The notes: a model not told the origin generated them from the letters alone. A DNA stretch of 64,000 nt from DATFDN01 sp035685165 (GCA_035685165.1 DASRBI010000004.1:214429-278428); one strand, 5' to 3'; counted from the first letter of the stretch, positions 8,576-17,715 are shown. Made by a program: numbers and translations.

Positions 8576-9147
8576 CCGCTCTCGGCTGCTTGCGCGCTGA
8601 GGCCACCGAAGATCATGTCGTGATAAGCGGCGGCGATCTCGGCCGCGGTCTGGCCGCCGCCCGGCCGGTACCAACGGTGCATCCAGTTGAGCGCCGACAG
8701 AATCAGCCGGCCCGCGGCCGCCACGTCGACCCCGCGCAGCTCCCCAGCGGCAATGCCTTCGCGCAGCAGATCGCGCAACAGTTTCTCATAGCGCCTGCGC
8801 CAGCTCATTCGTTCCTTCTGCCCGCGCACGTTCGGGTCGCTCCAGAACGCGGTCGTGGAAGTGATCCAGACCAGGCGGTACTTCTCGAAGAACTCGGCCG
8901 AGGCGATCATGAACGCGCGCACCTTCACGGCAGCCGTCGCGTTTTCCGGGATGCGCGCGGCGACGAACGCATAGAGCTCGCGCGTGAAGCCGAGCGTGAT
9001 GCGGGCGTAGATTTCGTCCTTGTCGACGAAGTGGTGATAAAGCAGCGCCTTGGAAATGCCGCAGGCCGCCGCGATGTCGCGCATCGACGTGCGCTCGTAG
9101 CCATTGGCGGCGAACAGGCGTGCCGCTTCCGCCAGGATTTGCAGCAC
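8536..9147 (-). CDS. TetR-family transcriptional regulator
   Basis: The TetR N-terminal domain is clear: ILAEAARLFAANGYERTSMRDIAAACGISKALLYHHF, with the recognition helix in ISKALLYHHF. The C-terminal domain (FMIASAEFFEKYRLVWITS onward) resembles regulators of acyl-CoA operons. No ATG precedes the HTH: candidates are GTG at 9147 (used here), a TTG at 9312 deep inside the SDR gene, or a non-standard CTG near 9207-9225. The gene is last in a leftward operon of fatty-acid-type genes and probably represses it through the 16-bp palindrome at 13020-13035. The 3' end overlaps the convergent lactonase gene. Confidence 0.85.
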   Translation of the reverse strand: MLQILAEAARLFAANGYERTSMRDIAAACGISKALLYHHFVDKDEIYARITLGFTRELYAFVAARIPENATAAVKVRAFMIASAEFFEKYRLVWITSTTAFWSDPNVRGQKERMSWRRRYEKLLRDLLREGIAAGELRGVDVAAAGRLILSALNWMHRWYRPGGGQTAAEIAAAYHDMIFGGLSAQAAESGQGTSAKRASGKP

Positions 9148-9227
9148 GCGCTCGGAGGCTTCCGGCTGCTCCGGCAGCGCGACGGATGCGGCGGCGTTGT
9201 GCGGCAGAGTCTCGCTCCCGGTCAGCC

Positions 9228-9986
9228 TCAGATATTCGCCGTCGTCACGCCGCCATCGACCGTGAGCACCTGGCCGGTGACGAAGCTCGCGCCGTCGCCG
9301 GCGAGATAGCAAACCGCCTTGGCAATGTCCTCGACCGTGCCGAGGCGCGCGAGCGGCGTGCGGGCGATGCGCCGCGCATCGCGCTCGGCGGAACGGTGCT
9401 TGGCGGTGCCCTCGGTCGGGATCGCCGAGGGAGCCACCGCGTTGACCCGGATCTTGCGCGCGCCCAGCTCGCCGGCAGCGGCGCGGGTGATGCCCATCAC
9501 GCCGGCCTTGATGCCGCTGTAAACCACGCTGTTCGGCGGCGATTGGATGCCGGCGACCGATGCGATGTTGACAATCGCGCCGCCGCGGTCCGCATCCATC
9601 AGCGCCGCTGCCGCCTGGATGCCCCAGATCACCGCGCTGAACCCAACCGCCAGCATCCGCTGCAAGGTTTCGGGCGCGATCTCGGGGATCGCCTGATAGC
9701 GGACCCAGGCGGCATTGTTCACCAGGATGTCGAGCCGTCCGGCGTGCGCGGCGAAATCAGCGAGCGCGGCGCGCATTGTCTCGCGCGTGCTGATGTTCGC
9801 GGTGATGCCAATCGCCTTGCCGCCCGCTTGCGTGATGGCCGCCACGGATGCTTCGACGAATTCCGGCTTCAAATCGTTCACTCCGACGACGGCGCCAAGG
9901 GCCGCCATCATGCGGGCGGTCGCCGCCCCGATCCCATGGCCTGCCCCGGTGATGAAGGCGGCGCGGCCGGCAAGCGATTGCGTCAT
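9228..9986 (-). CDS. Short-chain dehydrogenase/reductase
   Basis: 252-residue classical SDR. The cofactor motif TGAGHGIG is at residues 14-21, LVNNAAWV is the NNAG-type motif, NIASVAGIQ supplies the catalytic Ser, and YSGIKAG the Tyr-x3-Lys. The VTGQVLTVDGG tail is typical. The residue after the second beta strand is Asp (VNDLKPE), favouring NAD over NADP. It lies in the operon with two acyl-CoA dehydrogenases and an enoyl-CoA hydratase, so a 3-hydroxyacyl-CoA or similar hydroxy substrate is a reasonable guess. Confidence 0.9.
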   Translation of the reverse strand: MTQSLAGRAAFITGAGHGIGAATARMMAALGAVVGVNDLKPEFVEASVAAITQAGGKAIGITANISTRETMRAALADFAAHAGRLDILVNNAAWVRYQAIPEIAPETLQRMLAVGFSAVIWGIQAAAALMDADRGGAIVNIASVAGIQSPPNSVVYSGIKAGVMGITRAAAGELGARKIRVNAVAPSAIPTEGTAKHRSAERDARRIARTPLARLGTVEDIAKAVCYLAGDGASFVTGQVLTVDGGVTTANI

Positions 9987-10012
9987 CTGCTAAGTCCCTC
10001 CGTGCGTTCCGG

Positions 10013-11011
10013 TCAGGCGGCGGCCGACGCGATCAGCGAAGCGGCGAGCGCGGCGCGGACATTGCGTGCATTGCCATGCGCTTCGAGCATCCGCACGCGC
10101 CGCAGATGCCGATGCAAATCGAGGTCCCAGGTGAAGCCCATTCCGCCATGCACCTGGATCGCCCCCTCAATGATGGCGGGCGCGTGCTCGGCCGCGGCCG
10201 CGAAGGCCACAAGCGGCGCCGTCGCGCCTGCGCCGTCCAGTGCGCGCGCCAGCACGCTGCGCAGGCTTTCGAGCCGCAGCTTCAGCCGGGCGAGCAGGTG
10301 GCGCATGGCCTGATTGGCGATCAGCGCCGCACCGAACTGCCGCCGGTCGGTGGCGTGCTGCACCGCAGCCGCGAGGCACAGCTCGGCCGCGCCCAGCATC
10401 GCGGCGGCGCGCAGCACGAGCGCATCCGCGGCAAGGGACTCCCACAGCGCGGGCGGCACCACATGCCGGGCCGCGATCTTTACCGCATCCAGCCGCACGG
10501 TTGCGTCGGGCGCGCTGAGGTCGAACCCGTCCGCCTTGCCGCGTGTCACGCCCTCGGCTGCGGATGCAACCAACGCGGCACCGCCGTCCAACAGCGGCAC
10601 CAGAATCCAATCCGCCTCCAGCCCGGAAGGCGCCCGCCCGGCGCTGCCGTTCAGCAGCACCGAGTCGCCCTCGGCACGCGCCGTCACGGCGCCGTCCCAG
10701 GCGATCGTGCCGACCGTCGTGCCTTCAACCAGGCTGCACGCGATTTCGTGCGGCGCAATGCGCGCCAGCAACATCGTCTCGATCAGCGGCAGCCCGAGCA
10801 GGCTCGCGGCGACGCTCCCGATAACGGGTGCGGCGAACCGTACAGGCAGCGACAGCCCACCCGCTTCCTCCCCGGCTAAGACCCCGAGCAGCCCGTCCTC
10901 CGCAAGGCGCGCCGCCTGCATGGCGAGCTTCTGCCCGGCGCAGGCAGCGGCGGCACGGCGCGCCGTCGCCACGAATTCGGCGGGATCGAGCCCTGTTTGC
11001 ATGGCGTCCAT
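10013..11011 (-). CDS. Acyl-CoA dehydrogenase, small-subunit-like
   Basis: 332-residue FAD enzyme of the acyl-CoA dehydrogenase family with a shortened, degenerate N-terminal half. The C-terminal domain is well kept: DRRQFGAALIANQAMRHLLA (the R-x2-FG-x2-L-x3-Q motif) and IQVHGGMGFTWDLDLHRHLRR, the FAD/subunit-contact motif. The usual Glu/catalytic segment is less obvious than in its partner. It starts 4 bp downstream of the second acyl-CoA dehydrogenase gene, and such paired unequal dehydrogenases often form heteromeric complexes acting on bulky acyl-CoAs such as steroid or aromatic side chains. Complex formation is inferred. Confidence 0.87.
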   Translation of the reverse strand: MDAMQTGLDPAEFVATARRAAAACAGQKLAMQAARLAEDGLLGVLAGEEAGGLSLPVRFAAPVIGSVAASLLGLPLIETMLLARIAPHEIACSLVEGTTVGTIAWDGAVTARAEGDSVLLNGSAGRAPSGLEADWILVPLLDGGAALVASAAEGVTRGKADGFDLSAPDATVRLDAVKIAARHVVPPALWESLAADALVLRAAAMLGAAELCLAAAVQHATDRRQFGAALIANQAMRHLLARLKLRLESLRSVLARALDGAGATAPLVAFAAAAEHAPAIIEGAIQVHGGMGFTWDLDLHRHLRRVRMLEAHGNARNVRAALAASLIASAAA

Positions 11012-11014
11012 CGT

Positions 11015-12217
11015 TCAATGCCTCGCCGGCTTGGCCCGTGGCAGTTCCAGAATGCGGTCGGCGATGATGCCGAGCTGGATTTCCGTCGTGCCGGCGTAGA
11101 TCGTCTCCGCGCGGCACTGGAGATAAAGCTCGCGAAAGCGCCGCTGCGCGTTGCGCACCGCAGGCGGGGGCTCGGGCGAGGCCTGCGCGAGCAGCTCGAT
11201 CGCCAGCGCGGCAAAGCGCTGGTGCGCCTCGCTCCAATGGAGCTTCATCAGGCTGCCGCGCGCGCCGATCGCGCCGCCCGTGGTCAGCGTCTCGACCACC
11301 AGCTCCACATAGGACTTGACGATCTCGATATCGACGAAGCTGGCGGCGAGGCGCTGGCGATAATCCGGCGCGTCCAGCAGGCTTGCGAGCCGCGGATCAG
11401 CCTTCGCGGCGGCGATCAAGTGGCGCAGCTCGTTCTCGAAGCGCCACGCGCGATACATGCGGTTGGTGGCGCGCTCGATCGACAGCACCCGCACGGCGGC
11501 CGCCCAGCCTTCGTCCGGCGCGCCGAGCGCATCGGCGCCGTCCACCACCACATTGTCAAAGAAGACCTCGCAGAAGCCTTCCTTGCCGTTGGCCTGTTTC
11601 AGCGGCCGAACACGGATGCCGGGCGCGTCCATCCGCACGGCAAAGAGTGCAAGGCCGCGATGGCGGTCACTCAACGATCCGGTGCGCGCGAGCAGCAGGC
11701 AGCGTTGCGCGTTCATCGCGCCGCTGGTCCATATCTTTTGGCCGTCGATCCGCCAGCCGGTGCCGTCGCGGGTCGCGCGGGTGCGGAGCCCCGCCAGATC
11801 CGATCCCGCCTCGGGTTCGGAGAACCCCTGACACCAGATCTCGCGCATCTCCAGGATCGCCGGCAGGTATTCGCGTTTCTGCGCCTCGGTGCCGATCGCG
11901 AGAATGATCGGACCGGCCAGTTCCTTGCCGATCGAGTTGACGCTCTCCGGCAGCGCCAGCAGACCGATCTGCTGATTCGCGATCAGGTGCTCGCGCATCG
12001 TGCGGCCGTGGCCGCCATAGGCTTCGGGCCACGCGATCCCGGCGAGTCCGGCGTGATACAGCGCGGCCTCCCAACTCTTTGCCTCGGCGAGCGTCGGCGC
12101 CACGTAGTCAGGCTCATCGGCCAGGTGCCGGCGCGGCGCATTGCGCTCCAGCCACGCGCGCGCGGCGGCCCGATAGGCTTCGTCCGCCAGTCCGGCGAGA
12201 GGCGACTCCGGCCGCAT
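11015..12217 (-). CDS. Acyl-CoA dehydrogenase
   Basis: 400-residue flavoenzyme introducing the alpha-beta double bond in acyl-CoA. WCQGFSEPEAGSDLAGLRTRA is the FAD-binding signature and WRIDGQKIWTSGA the following strand. AETIYAGTTEIQLGIIADRIL is the C-terminal motif. The ATG at 12217 (MRPESPLAG) lies 1 bp after the stop of the enoyl-CoA hydratase gene; an upstream extension runs through that gene and is rejected. With the adjacent smaller homologue it probably makes a two-subunit dehydrogenase. Substrate chain unknown. Confidence 0.93.
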   Translation of the reverse strand: MRPESPLAGLADEAYRAAARAWLERNAPRRHLADEPDYVAPTLAEAKSWEAALYHAGLAGIAWPEAYGGHGRTMREHLIANQQIGLLALPESVNSIGKELAGPIILAIGTEAQKREYLPAILEMREIWCQGFSEPEAGSDLAGLRTRATRDGTGWRIDGQKIWTSGAMNAQRCLLLARTGSLSDRHRGLALFAVRMDAPGIRVRPLKQANGKEGFCEVFFDNVVVDGADALGAPDEGWAAAVRVLSIERATNRMYRAWRFENELRHLIAAAKADPRLASLLDAPDYRQRLAASFVDIEIVKSYVELVVETLTTGGAIGARGSLMKLHWSEAHQRFAALAIELLAQASPEPPPAVRNAQRRFRELYLQCRAETIYAGTTEIQLGIIADRILELPRAKPARH

Positions 12218-12218
12218 C

Positions 12219-12998
12219 TCAGCGGCCCTTGAAGACCGGCTTGCGCTTTTCCAGGAACGCTCGGCGCGCTTCCTGCGCATCCTCGGTGCGGGACAGCGCG
12301 TAGGTGAAGTTCTGCTCGAAGCGATAGCCGTCGCGCTGCGGCATCAGATCGACCATCTCCGCCGACTGCTTGGCATATGCGATGCCGAGCGGGCTCTTGG
12401 AGGCGATCTCGGCAGCCAGCGTCATGGCCTCTGGCAACAGCGCCTCGCGCGTGGTGCAGGCTTCGATAATGCCACGCCGGTAAAGCTCGGCCGCCGGAAC
12501 GCGGTAGCCGGTATACAACATGCGGCGCATCAGCGAGCGGCCGAAGATGGTGCGGAGCATGGCCGCGCCGCCCGCGAGCCCGACGTCGATTTCCGGCATT
12601 CCGACAACGGCGTTCTCGGAGGCGAAGAAGACGTCGCAGGCTGCCATCAATCCGAGCCCGGCGCCGAGTGCTGCTCCGTTCACCGCCGCGATCACCGGCT
12701 TGGCGCACTCGCGGATGGCGTTGCCGGTCTCGCGGGTAATGCGGTTATGAGCGAGAAAGGTGCCGACCTTGTTCGGATCGGGGCGGTCGCGCAGGTCGGC
12801 GCCGGCGCAGAATGCCTTGCCGGCGCCGGTGAGCACGGCGACGCGCACGTCCGGACGCTCGGAAATCTCGTCGAAGATCTCGATGATGCGCGCCCGCATG
12901 GCGCGGTTCAGCGCGTTCACCGGCGCATGGTTCAGCGTCACGAGGGCGATATGATCGGCGACCTCGAACTTGATGATCTCTTCCACCCTTGCCTCCAT
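12219..12998 (-). CDS. Enoyl-CoA hydratase/isomerase family protein
   Basis: 259-residue crotonase-fold enzyme. VLTGAGKAFCAGADLRD is the oxyanion-hole motif, and AAVNGAALGAGLGLMAACDVFFASENAVVGMPEIDVGL covers the second oxyanion Gly and the active-site region. One usual catalytic Glu position appears as Gly-Ala, while an acidic residue is kept in the GMPEIDVGL segment, so hydratase versus isomerase cannot be settled. It is first in the leftward operon with two acyl-CoA dehydrogenases, an SDR and TetR, and starts 22 bp downstream of the palindromic operator. Confidence 0.9.
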   Translation of the reverse strand: MEARVEEIIKFEVADHIALVTLNHAPVNALNRAMRARIIEIFDEISERPDVRVAVLTGAGKAFCAGADLRDRPDPNKVGTFLAHNRITRETGNAIRECAKPVIAAVNGAALGAGLGLMAACDVFFASENAVVGMPEIDVGLAGGAAMLRTIFGRSLMRRMLYTGYRVPAAELYRRGIIEACTTREALLPEAMTLAAEIASKSPLGIAYAKQSAEMVDLMPQRDGYRFEQNFTYALSRTEDAQEARRAFLEKRKPVFKGR

Positions 12999-13019
12999 CC
13001 GGCCGCTGTCGCGTGCTGA

Positions 13020-13035
13020 CTGACCGGCCGGTCAG
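13020..13035. promoter_or_regulatory. TetR-type operator, perfect 16-bp palindrome CTGACCGGCCGGTCAG
   Basis: A perfect 16-bp palindrome lies 22 bp upstream of the enoyl-CoA hydratase ATG. Its form (TGACCG around a central GGCC, then CGGTCA) matches the general pattern of operators bound by TetR regulators of fatty-acid and CoA-ester operons. The tetR gene at the operon's far end is the natural partner. Sequence symmetry is seen; binding is inferred. Confidence 0.7.
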
Positions 13036-13138
13036 GCGGATACCGCCACGCCGGCAGCGGCGCAAGCCGAATTCCGACCCACGCTGCTGGCTGGCTGGCC
13101 GGCGCGGCGCGCATTGCTCGGAACGCCGCGACCGGCAG

Positions 13139-15079
13139 CTACGCGATCACCCCCGCCGAGGCGGAACGCGCAGGACCGACGATGTCGAACATGCGCGGGA
13201 ACTGGTCCCAGAGCTCCATCAGGAAATCGAGCCGCGCCGCGTCGCCTGTCACCGAGATCTCGCCCGCCGCGATCGCCTCGTGGAAGCTGGTCTGCTTGAC
13301 GATCACGCGGTCGAGCACCTGCCGGCGCAACACGACGCTTGTCCCGACCGGCCCAGCCGAGCCGCCTTGCTCGTAGCTCAGCGTGCAATTCTCGAGCGTT
13401 GTGGTCCAGGTCTCGCCGGTGTCGGAGAACTGCCAGCCAATGCTGAACTGGTTGCCGCCGGCCCGCGTCGGGTTCACACGCACGCTCAACAGGTCCCAGA
13501 CCTGTTCGGTGCTCAGCGCGGCGACGGTCTCGAGCGACAGGCCGATCCCGCGCGGCGGCTGGTCGGTGCCGTGGCGCAGCTCCTGCGCGCCGAGCAGGTA
13601 GCTGTTCCGCCAGGTGGCGCATTCCGCGAGATAGCCGAGCTGCTCGAACGTGTCGGCCAGCAAAGCGCGCGCCGCCTCATTGTCGGGCTCGGCGAACACG
13701 AGGTGGCTCAGCGCCTGCGCGACAAAACGGAACTCGCCGCGCGCGAAGTCGGTGCGCGCGCGGGCCAGGATGGCATCGGCGCCGCCCATGTATTCGACGT
13801 ATTTGCGGCCCGCCTCCGTGCGCGGCAGCGGATCGAGGTTGGCTGGATTGGCGTCATACCAGCCGAGATAGCGTTGGTAGATCGCCTTTACGTTGTGGCG
13901 GATATGGCCGTAATAGCCGCGCGTGTGCCACAAGCGCTCGAGGGACTCGGGCAGGCGGATCGTCTCGGCGATCTCCGCCGGCGTCAGCCCGTGGTTCATC
14001 AGCCGCACGGCCTGATCGTGCACGAACTTATAGAGGTCGCGCTGCGCACGCAGATATTGGTCGATGCGCGCCTGGCCCCATACCGGCCAGTGATGCTGGC
14101 AGACCAGGACCTCGGCCTTCTCGCCCCAAAGCCGCCGCGCGGTGTTGAGGTATTTCGACCAGACCAGCGGATCGCGCACTTCGGCGCCGCGGAACGGCAG
14201 CAGGTTATGGAAATGATGCGTGGCATTCTCGGCCAGGTTCAGCACGCGGTAACGCGGGATGTAGAAATGAAACTCCGCCGGCGCCTCGCTGTTCGGCGCC
14301 ATCTGGAACTCGAATTCCACGCCATCGATGGTGCGCGTCTCGCCGTCGTACGTGATGGTGTCGTTCGGCCGCACTAGCGCGATCGTGCCGACAGCCGTCG
14401 TTTTGCCGAGCCCGCAATCGACATGGCCGCGCGCGCCGGGCCGCAACTGCTTGCCGAACTGGTAATGCGCCCGCCGCACCATCGCCGGACCGGCGATCAG
14501 GCTTTCAGAAACCACGTGCTCCATGAAGAACGCGGGCGCCACGATCGGAATGCGGTTCGCGGCGATCGTCTCCTGATCCAGCACGCCGCGTGCGCCACCC
14601 CAATGGTCGGCGTGCGTGTGCGTGAACAAAAGGCCCGTAACCGGCTTCTTTCCGCGATGCGTGAAATAAAGCTCCATCGCGGCCTGCGCGCCCTCGATCG
14701 AGGTGAGCGCGTCCACCACGATCACGCCGGCATCGCCCTCGACCAGCGTCATGTTGGCAAGATCATAGCCGCGCACCTGATAGACGCCGGGCACCACCTC
14801 GAACAGGCCGTGATGCATGTTGAGCCGCGCCTGCCGCCAGAGGCTCGGATTGACCGTGGCAGGCGGCTCCGCCCTGTCGATGAAACGGTAGGGCTCCATG
14901 CTCCAGACCACGCGCCCGTTCGGTGCCGTGACCATCGCGTTCTCGCAGCTGCCGAGGAAGCCGCGCGCCGCATCCTCGAAATCGGCCGCATCGCCGAAGG
15001 GCAGCGTGTCATGCAGCGCCGCGTGATGGGCGCGGACGGAAGCCGTTGCGTCCTTCTGCTTCGTATCCGCCTCTACCAT
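13139..15079 (-). CDS. Alkyl sulfatase, metallo-beta-lactamase fold (SdsA1/Bds1 type)
   Basis: 646-residue secondary-alkyl/SDS-type sulfatase. The metal motif LFTHTHADHWGGARG (H-x-H-x-D-H) is near residue 175, and downstream metal ligands lie in the ENATHHFHNLLPFRGAE and CQHHWPVWG segments. A central dimerisation domain (LGWYDANPANLDPLPR) is followed by a C-terminal SCP2-like domain that cradles the alkyl chain. It hydrolyses alkyl sulfates to alcohol and sulfate. Unlike many relatives it has no evident signal peptide, suggesting cytoplasmic action. Its ATG overlaps the stop of the MFS transporter gene by 7 bp, so uptake and hydrolysis are coupled. Confidence 0.93.
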   Translation of the reverse strand: MVEADTKQKDATASVRAHHAALHDTLPFGDAADFEDAARGFLGSCENAMVTAPNGRVVWSMEPYRFIDRAEPPATVNPSLWRQARLNMHHGLFEVVPGVYQVRGYDLANMTLVEGDAGVIVVDALTSIEGAQAAMELYFTHRGKKPVTGLLFTHTHADHWGGARGVLDQETIAANRIPIVAPAFFMEHVVSESLIAGPAMVRRAHYQFGKQLRPGARGHVDCGLGKTTAVGTIALVRPNDTITYDGETRTIDGVEFEFQMAPNSEAPAEFHFYIPRYRVLNLAENATHHFHNLLPFRGAEVRDPLVWSKYLNTARRLWGEKAEVLVCQHHWPVWGQARIDQYLRAQRDLYKFVHDQAVRLMNHGLTPAEIAETIRLPESLERLWHTRGYYGHIRHNVKAIYQRYLGWYDANPANLDPLPRTEAGRKYVEYMGGADAILARARTDFARGEFRFVAQALSHLVFAEPDNEAARALLADTFEQLGYLAECATWRNSYLLGAQELRHGTDQPPRGIGLSLETVAALSTEQVWDLLSVRVNPTRAGGNQFSIGWQFSDTGETWTTTLENCTLSYEQGGSAGPVGTSVVLRRQVLDRVIVKQTSFHEAIAAGEISVTGDAARLDFLMELWDQFPRMFDIVGPARSASAGVIA

Positions 15080-16398
15080 GCTTTCTCCCCACCGCTCACT
15101 GCGATCGTTGCTACTTCCGTTCGATGCGTGCGCCGGGCAAAGCGCACCAAATCGCGTTCGGGATGGATCAGGGCCGCGGCGATCAACCCGCCAGCCGCGA
15201 CTAGCGCGCCGCCGAACAGGAAGCCGTTGCGGAATCCCGCGGCGGGATCGACCCCGATGTCGACGATCTTTCCCATCACCCAGGGCGCAACGAAGCCGGC
15301 CAGCGTGAACACCGCATTGCTGATGCCGAGAACGGCGCCGCGCTGATGCACCGGACTGATTTCGCCGAGTGCCGGCGGCCCCAGAATGTTGGTCACGCCG
15401 CCCACGCTGAACGCCACCACGACGAGCGGGATCTGCACCGAGGGCGCCGTCGATTGCGACAGCAGCATCAGCGCGATGCCGGCAACCGTCACGCTCCCGC
15501 CGGCCAGCACGCCACGCGCCGTGCGGCTACTGGCACCGCGCGTACGCAGCACCTGCGACAGATACCCGGTGGCGGGCAGGAGCAACACGAGCAGCGCCGT
15601 CGGCAGCAGCACGATCCAGCCGGTCTCGGTCGGCGTGTATCCGGCCGCCTTCGTCAGAAACGACGGCAGCCAGACGATCGCCAGCACCACAACCCAATAT
15701 TCGGCGAACGCTGACAGCGTGACGCCGATCGCGGTGCGCGAGGTCAGCAGCAGGGTATAGGGAAGGCTTCCCGCGGGCGCTCCGCTAGGTTCGAACTCAG
15801 CCGTCTCGAGTGGCCCTTCCCTGCCGACGAACATCCAGACCCCGACCCAGACAAAGCCGGCGACGCCGAGGCAGACAAACGCCGCGCGCCAGCCGAAGGT
15901 GAGAATGATCCAGGTGAGGAGGGGGGCGGTGATGCCGGCGCCCACCGCCGCGCCGACCGCGACGAGACTGGTCGGCAGCGTGCGCCGCTCGTTCGTGAAC
16001 CACTTATAGACGGCGTGCAAAGCCACCGGGTAAGCTGGCCCCTCGCCCGCGCCCAGTACGATGCGGCTGGCAACCAAGACCGAAAGCGACATGGCGCCGA
16101 GCATCGGGAGCTGCGTCAGCGCCCAGATCAGGCCCATCACGGCAAGCACGTATTTGGTCGGCCAGCGGTTGGCGACGAACCCGACCAAGGCCGCCGATGC
16201 CGAGAACAGCAGGAAGAAGGCGCTGCCGACCTGCCCGAACTGCGTGTAGGTGAGGTGCAGTTCCTTGATGATCGGACCGGCCGCCAAACCGAGCACCGCC
16301 TTGTCGGCGAAATTGATCATCATGAACAGGAACATCATGGCGACGATCAGCCAACCGTAGCCGGTATTGGGCGCAGGTCGGTCCGGTTGTTGGTTCAC
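15073..16398 (-). CDS. MFS transporter, anion:cation symporter (ACS) type
   Basis: 441-residue permease with about 12 hydrophobic segments. The N-terminus GWLIVAMMFLFMMINFADKAVLGLAAGPI is typical of the ACS/sialate-phthalate-like MFS group, and the cytoplasmic loop carries FVANRWPTKYVLAVMG. It probably imports an organic anion through the inner membrane. The gene directly precedes and overlaps the alkyl sulfatase, so a sulfated or carboxylated surfactant-like anion is the best guess. The IclR-type regulator lies 52 bp upstream on the same strand. Confidence 0.88.
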   Translation of the reverse strand: MNQQPDRPAPNTGYGWLIVAMMFLFMMINFADKAVLGLAAGPIIKELHLTYTQFGQVGSAFFLLFSASAALVGFVANRWPTKYVLAVMGLIWALTQLPMLGAMSLSVLVASRIVLGAGEGPAYPVALHAVYKWFTNERRTLPTSLVAVGAAVGAGITAPLLTWIILTFGWRAAFVCLGVAGFVWVGVWMFVGREGPLETAEFEPSGAPAGSLPYTLLLTSRTAIGVTLSAFAEYWVVVLAIVWLPSFLTKAAGYTPTETGWIVLLPTALLVLLLPATGYLSQVLRTRGASSRTARGVLAGGSVTVAGIALMLLSQSTAPSVQIPLVVVAFSVGGVTNILGPPALGEISPVHQRGAVLGISNAVFTLAGFVAPWVMGKIVDIGVDPAAGFRNGFLFGGALVAAGGLIAAALIHPERDLVRFARRTHRTEVATIAVSGGEKAW

Positions 16399-16450
16399 GC
16401 TTCCTCTCCTTCCTTGCGGCGGTATCCGGCCTGTCGCGCGGTCCGCGCTA

Positions 16451-17311
16451 TCATGCGCTTCGCGGCATCGCGATCAGCGGGCCGGTGTCATCGACCAGCG
16501 TGCGGATGCTCATGGCGAGCGTTCGCAGGCGCGGCCCGATATCGGCCTCGAGCCGGCCGGGCTCCAGCCGAAACGCCGGCAGACCGCAATTGAGGGCAAA
16601 AACCTCCTGCTGCTCGCCGCGCGCGAACAGCGGGCTGGCGACGGCGTGGATCGTCGGCCGCCACTCGCCGTAAGAGGCGCAGAACCCACGTTCGGCGCAC
16701 TGGCGGACGGATGCCGCATAGCGTTCATGGTGTGCCGCCCAGAGTTCAGGCTCGGACTCCTCGATTTGCTCGTCCAGCGCCCTGCGCTGCGCGGGCGGCA
16801 GCATGGCCGCCATCGCCCGCCCGATCGCGGAACAGACGACCGGGATCGGCATTCCGATGTCGGGCACGTGCGGGCCGGCATCGCCGAAGCGGGCGGTCTC
16901 GACGTAGATCGCCGACGTTCCGTCGAGCACCCCGATCGAAACAGTGCCATGAACGCTTTCGGCGAATTGCTGCATCAGCGGGCGCGCGGCCTGGCGAAAC
17001 GTCATGCCCGCAAGCAGCGGGCGGGCGAGGCGCAGCGCCCGCGGACCGGGACGGTATTTCGCGCTCCGCGTGTCGTAGCGGAGATAACCAAGCTCGGCGA
17101 GCGTGCGCGACAGCCGCGCCACGGTCTGCCGCGGAATGCCGGTTCTCGTGGCGAGCTCTTGGTTGCCGAGCGGGCCCGTTTCGGCGTGGAAGGCCTCCAG
17201 CACCGCGAGCCCCTTGGCGAGCGTGCTGGCGAAGGCGGCATCCCCGGCATTCTCAGCCAGGGCCTCCCCCGCGGACGGGGCGAAAGCCGGGAATGAGGGG
17301 AGGCGACCCAT
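16451..17311 (-). CDS. IclR-family transcriptional regulator
   Basis: 286 residues. The N-terminal winged helix shows FASTLAKGLAVLEAF, LGNQELATRTGIPRQTVARLSRTLAELGYL and the RYDTRSAKYRPGPRALRLARP linker, all standard IclR features. The C-terminal effector-binding GAF-like domain contains PIPVVCSAIGRAMAAM. A roughly 20-residue Ala-rich lead precedes the domain, so an internal start is possible. It lies on the same strand just ahead of the MFS-sulfatase pair, which it probably controls in response to an aromatic or organic-acid ligand. Confidence 0.9.
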   Translation of the reverse strand: MGRLPSFPAFAPSAGEALAENAGDAAFASTLAKGLAVLEAFHAETGPLGNQELATRTGIPRQTVARLSRTLAELGYLRYDTRSAKYRPGPRALRLARPLLAGMTFRQAARPLMQQFAESVHGTVSIGVLDGTSAIYVETARFGDAGPHVPDIGMPIPVVCSAIGRAMAAMLPPAQRRALDEQIEESEPELWAAHHERYAASVRQCAERGFCASYGEWRPTIHAVASPLFARGEQQEVFALNCGLPAFRLEPGRLEADIGPRLRTLAMSIRTLVDDTGPLIAMPRSA

Positions 17312-17476
17312 TCAGAACTGTTAAGCCCTGATGGCGCCCGCTGTCAAATTATCGGTCGAAAACTGCCGTCCTCGCCCGCTGATATGGTTCTGGCCTGAGT
17401 GTCGATCACATTTCGGGCGGCGCGCTTCTCGCGCCGCGTCGGATGCGCCGGCCCTCAAGCAACGTCGCCGGCGCTG

Positions 17477-17584
17477 TCCCGCGCGCGGCAATTCCCGCGC
17501 GCGGGCCATCTCCGCGGCCTTCAGCTGCGCGAAGCGTTCCGGATCGCCGTCGTGCGGCACGCGCACGTCCATGCGAACACAATA
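17477..17584 (-). pseudogene. N-terminal remnant of muconolactone delta-isomerase (catC-like)
   Basis: A run of about 36 codons reads VRMDVRVPHDGDPERFAQLK then AAEMARARELPRAG. This fits the start of muconolactone isomerases (VRMDV-x-PHD, LKA-x-E-x-A-x-ELxRxG). After this the frame degenerates into Arg-rich sequence, and the expected WRHLWRIAG segment is not found in any frame. The upstream initiator region is also missing. It is therefore a decayed fragment of an aromatic (beta-ketoadipate) pathway gene. Homology is judged by eye. Confidence 0.5.
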
Positions 17585-17709
17585 CGACGTGGCGGCGCTC
17601 CTTCGGTTCCCTACGTAACGGTTGGTCCGGACCGAGGGTCCCGCCGATCCCTGGACCCGACGGCAGGAACGCTGCACCGCACGTAGTGGTCGTGCGTGCC
17701 ACAGGGTAG

Positions 17710-17715
17710 TATAAT
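17710..17715 (+). promoter_or_regulatory. Promoter -10 box candidate for the RIC gene (TATAAT)
   Basis: A perfect TATAAT stands in otherwise GC-rich DNA 26 bp upstream of the RIC ATG. No good -35 match is visible 16-18 bp further upstream, as would be the case for an activator-dependent promoter. Confidence 0.35.
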
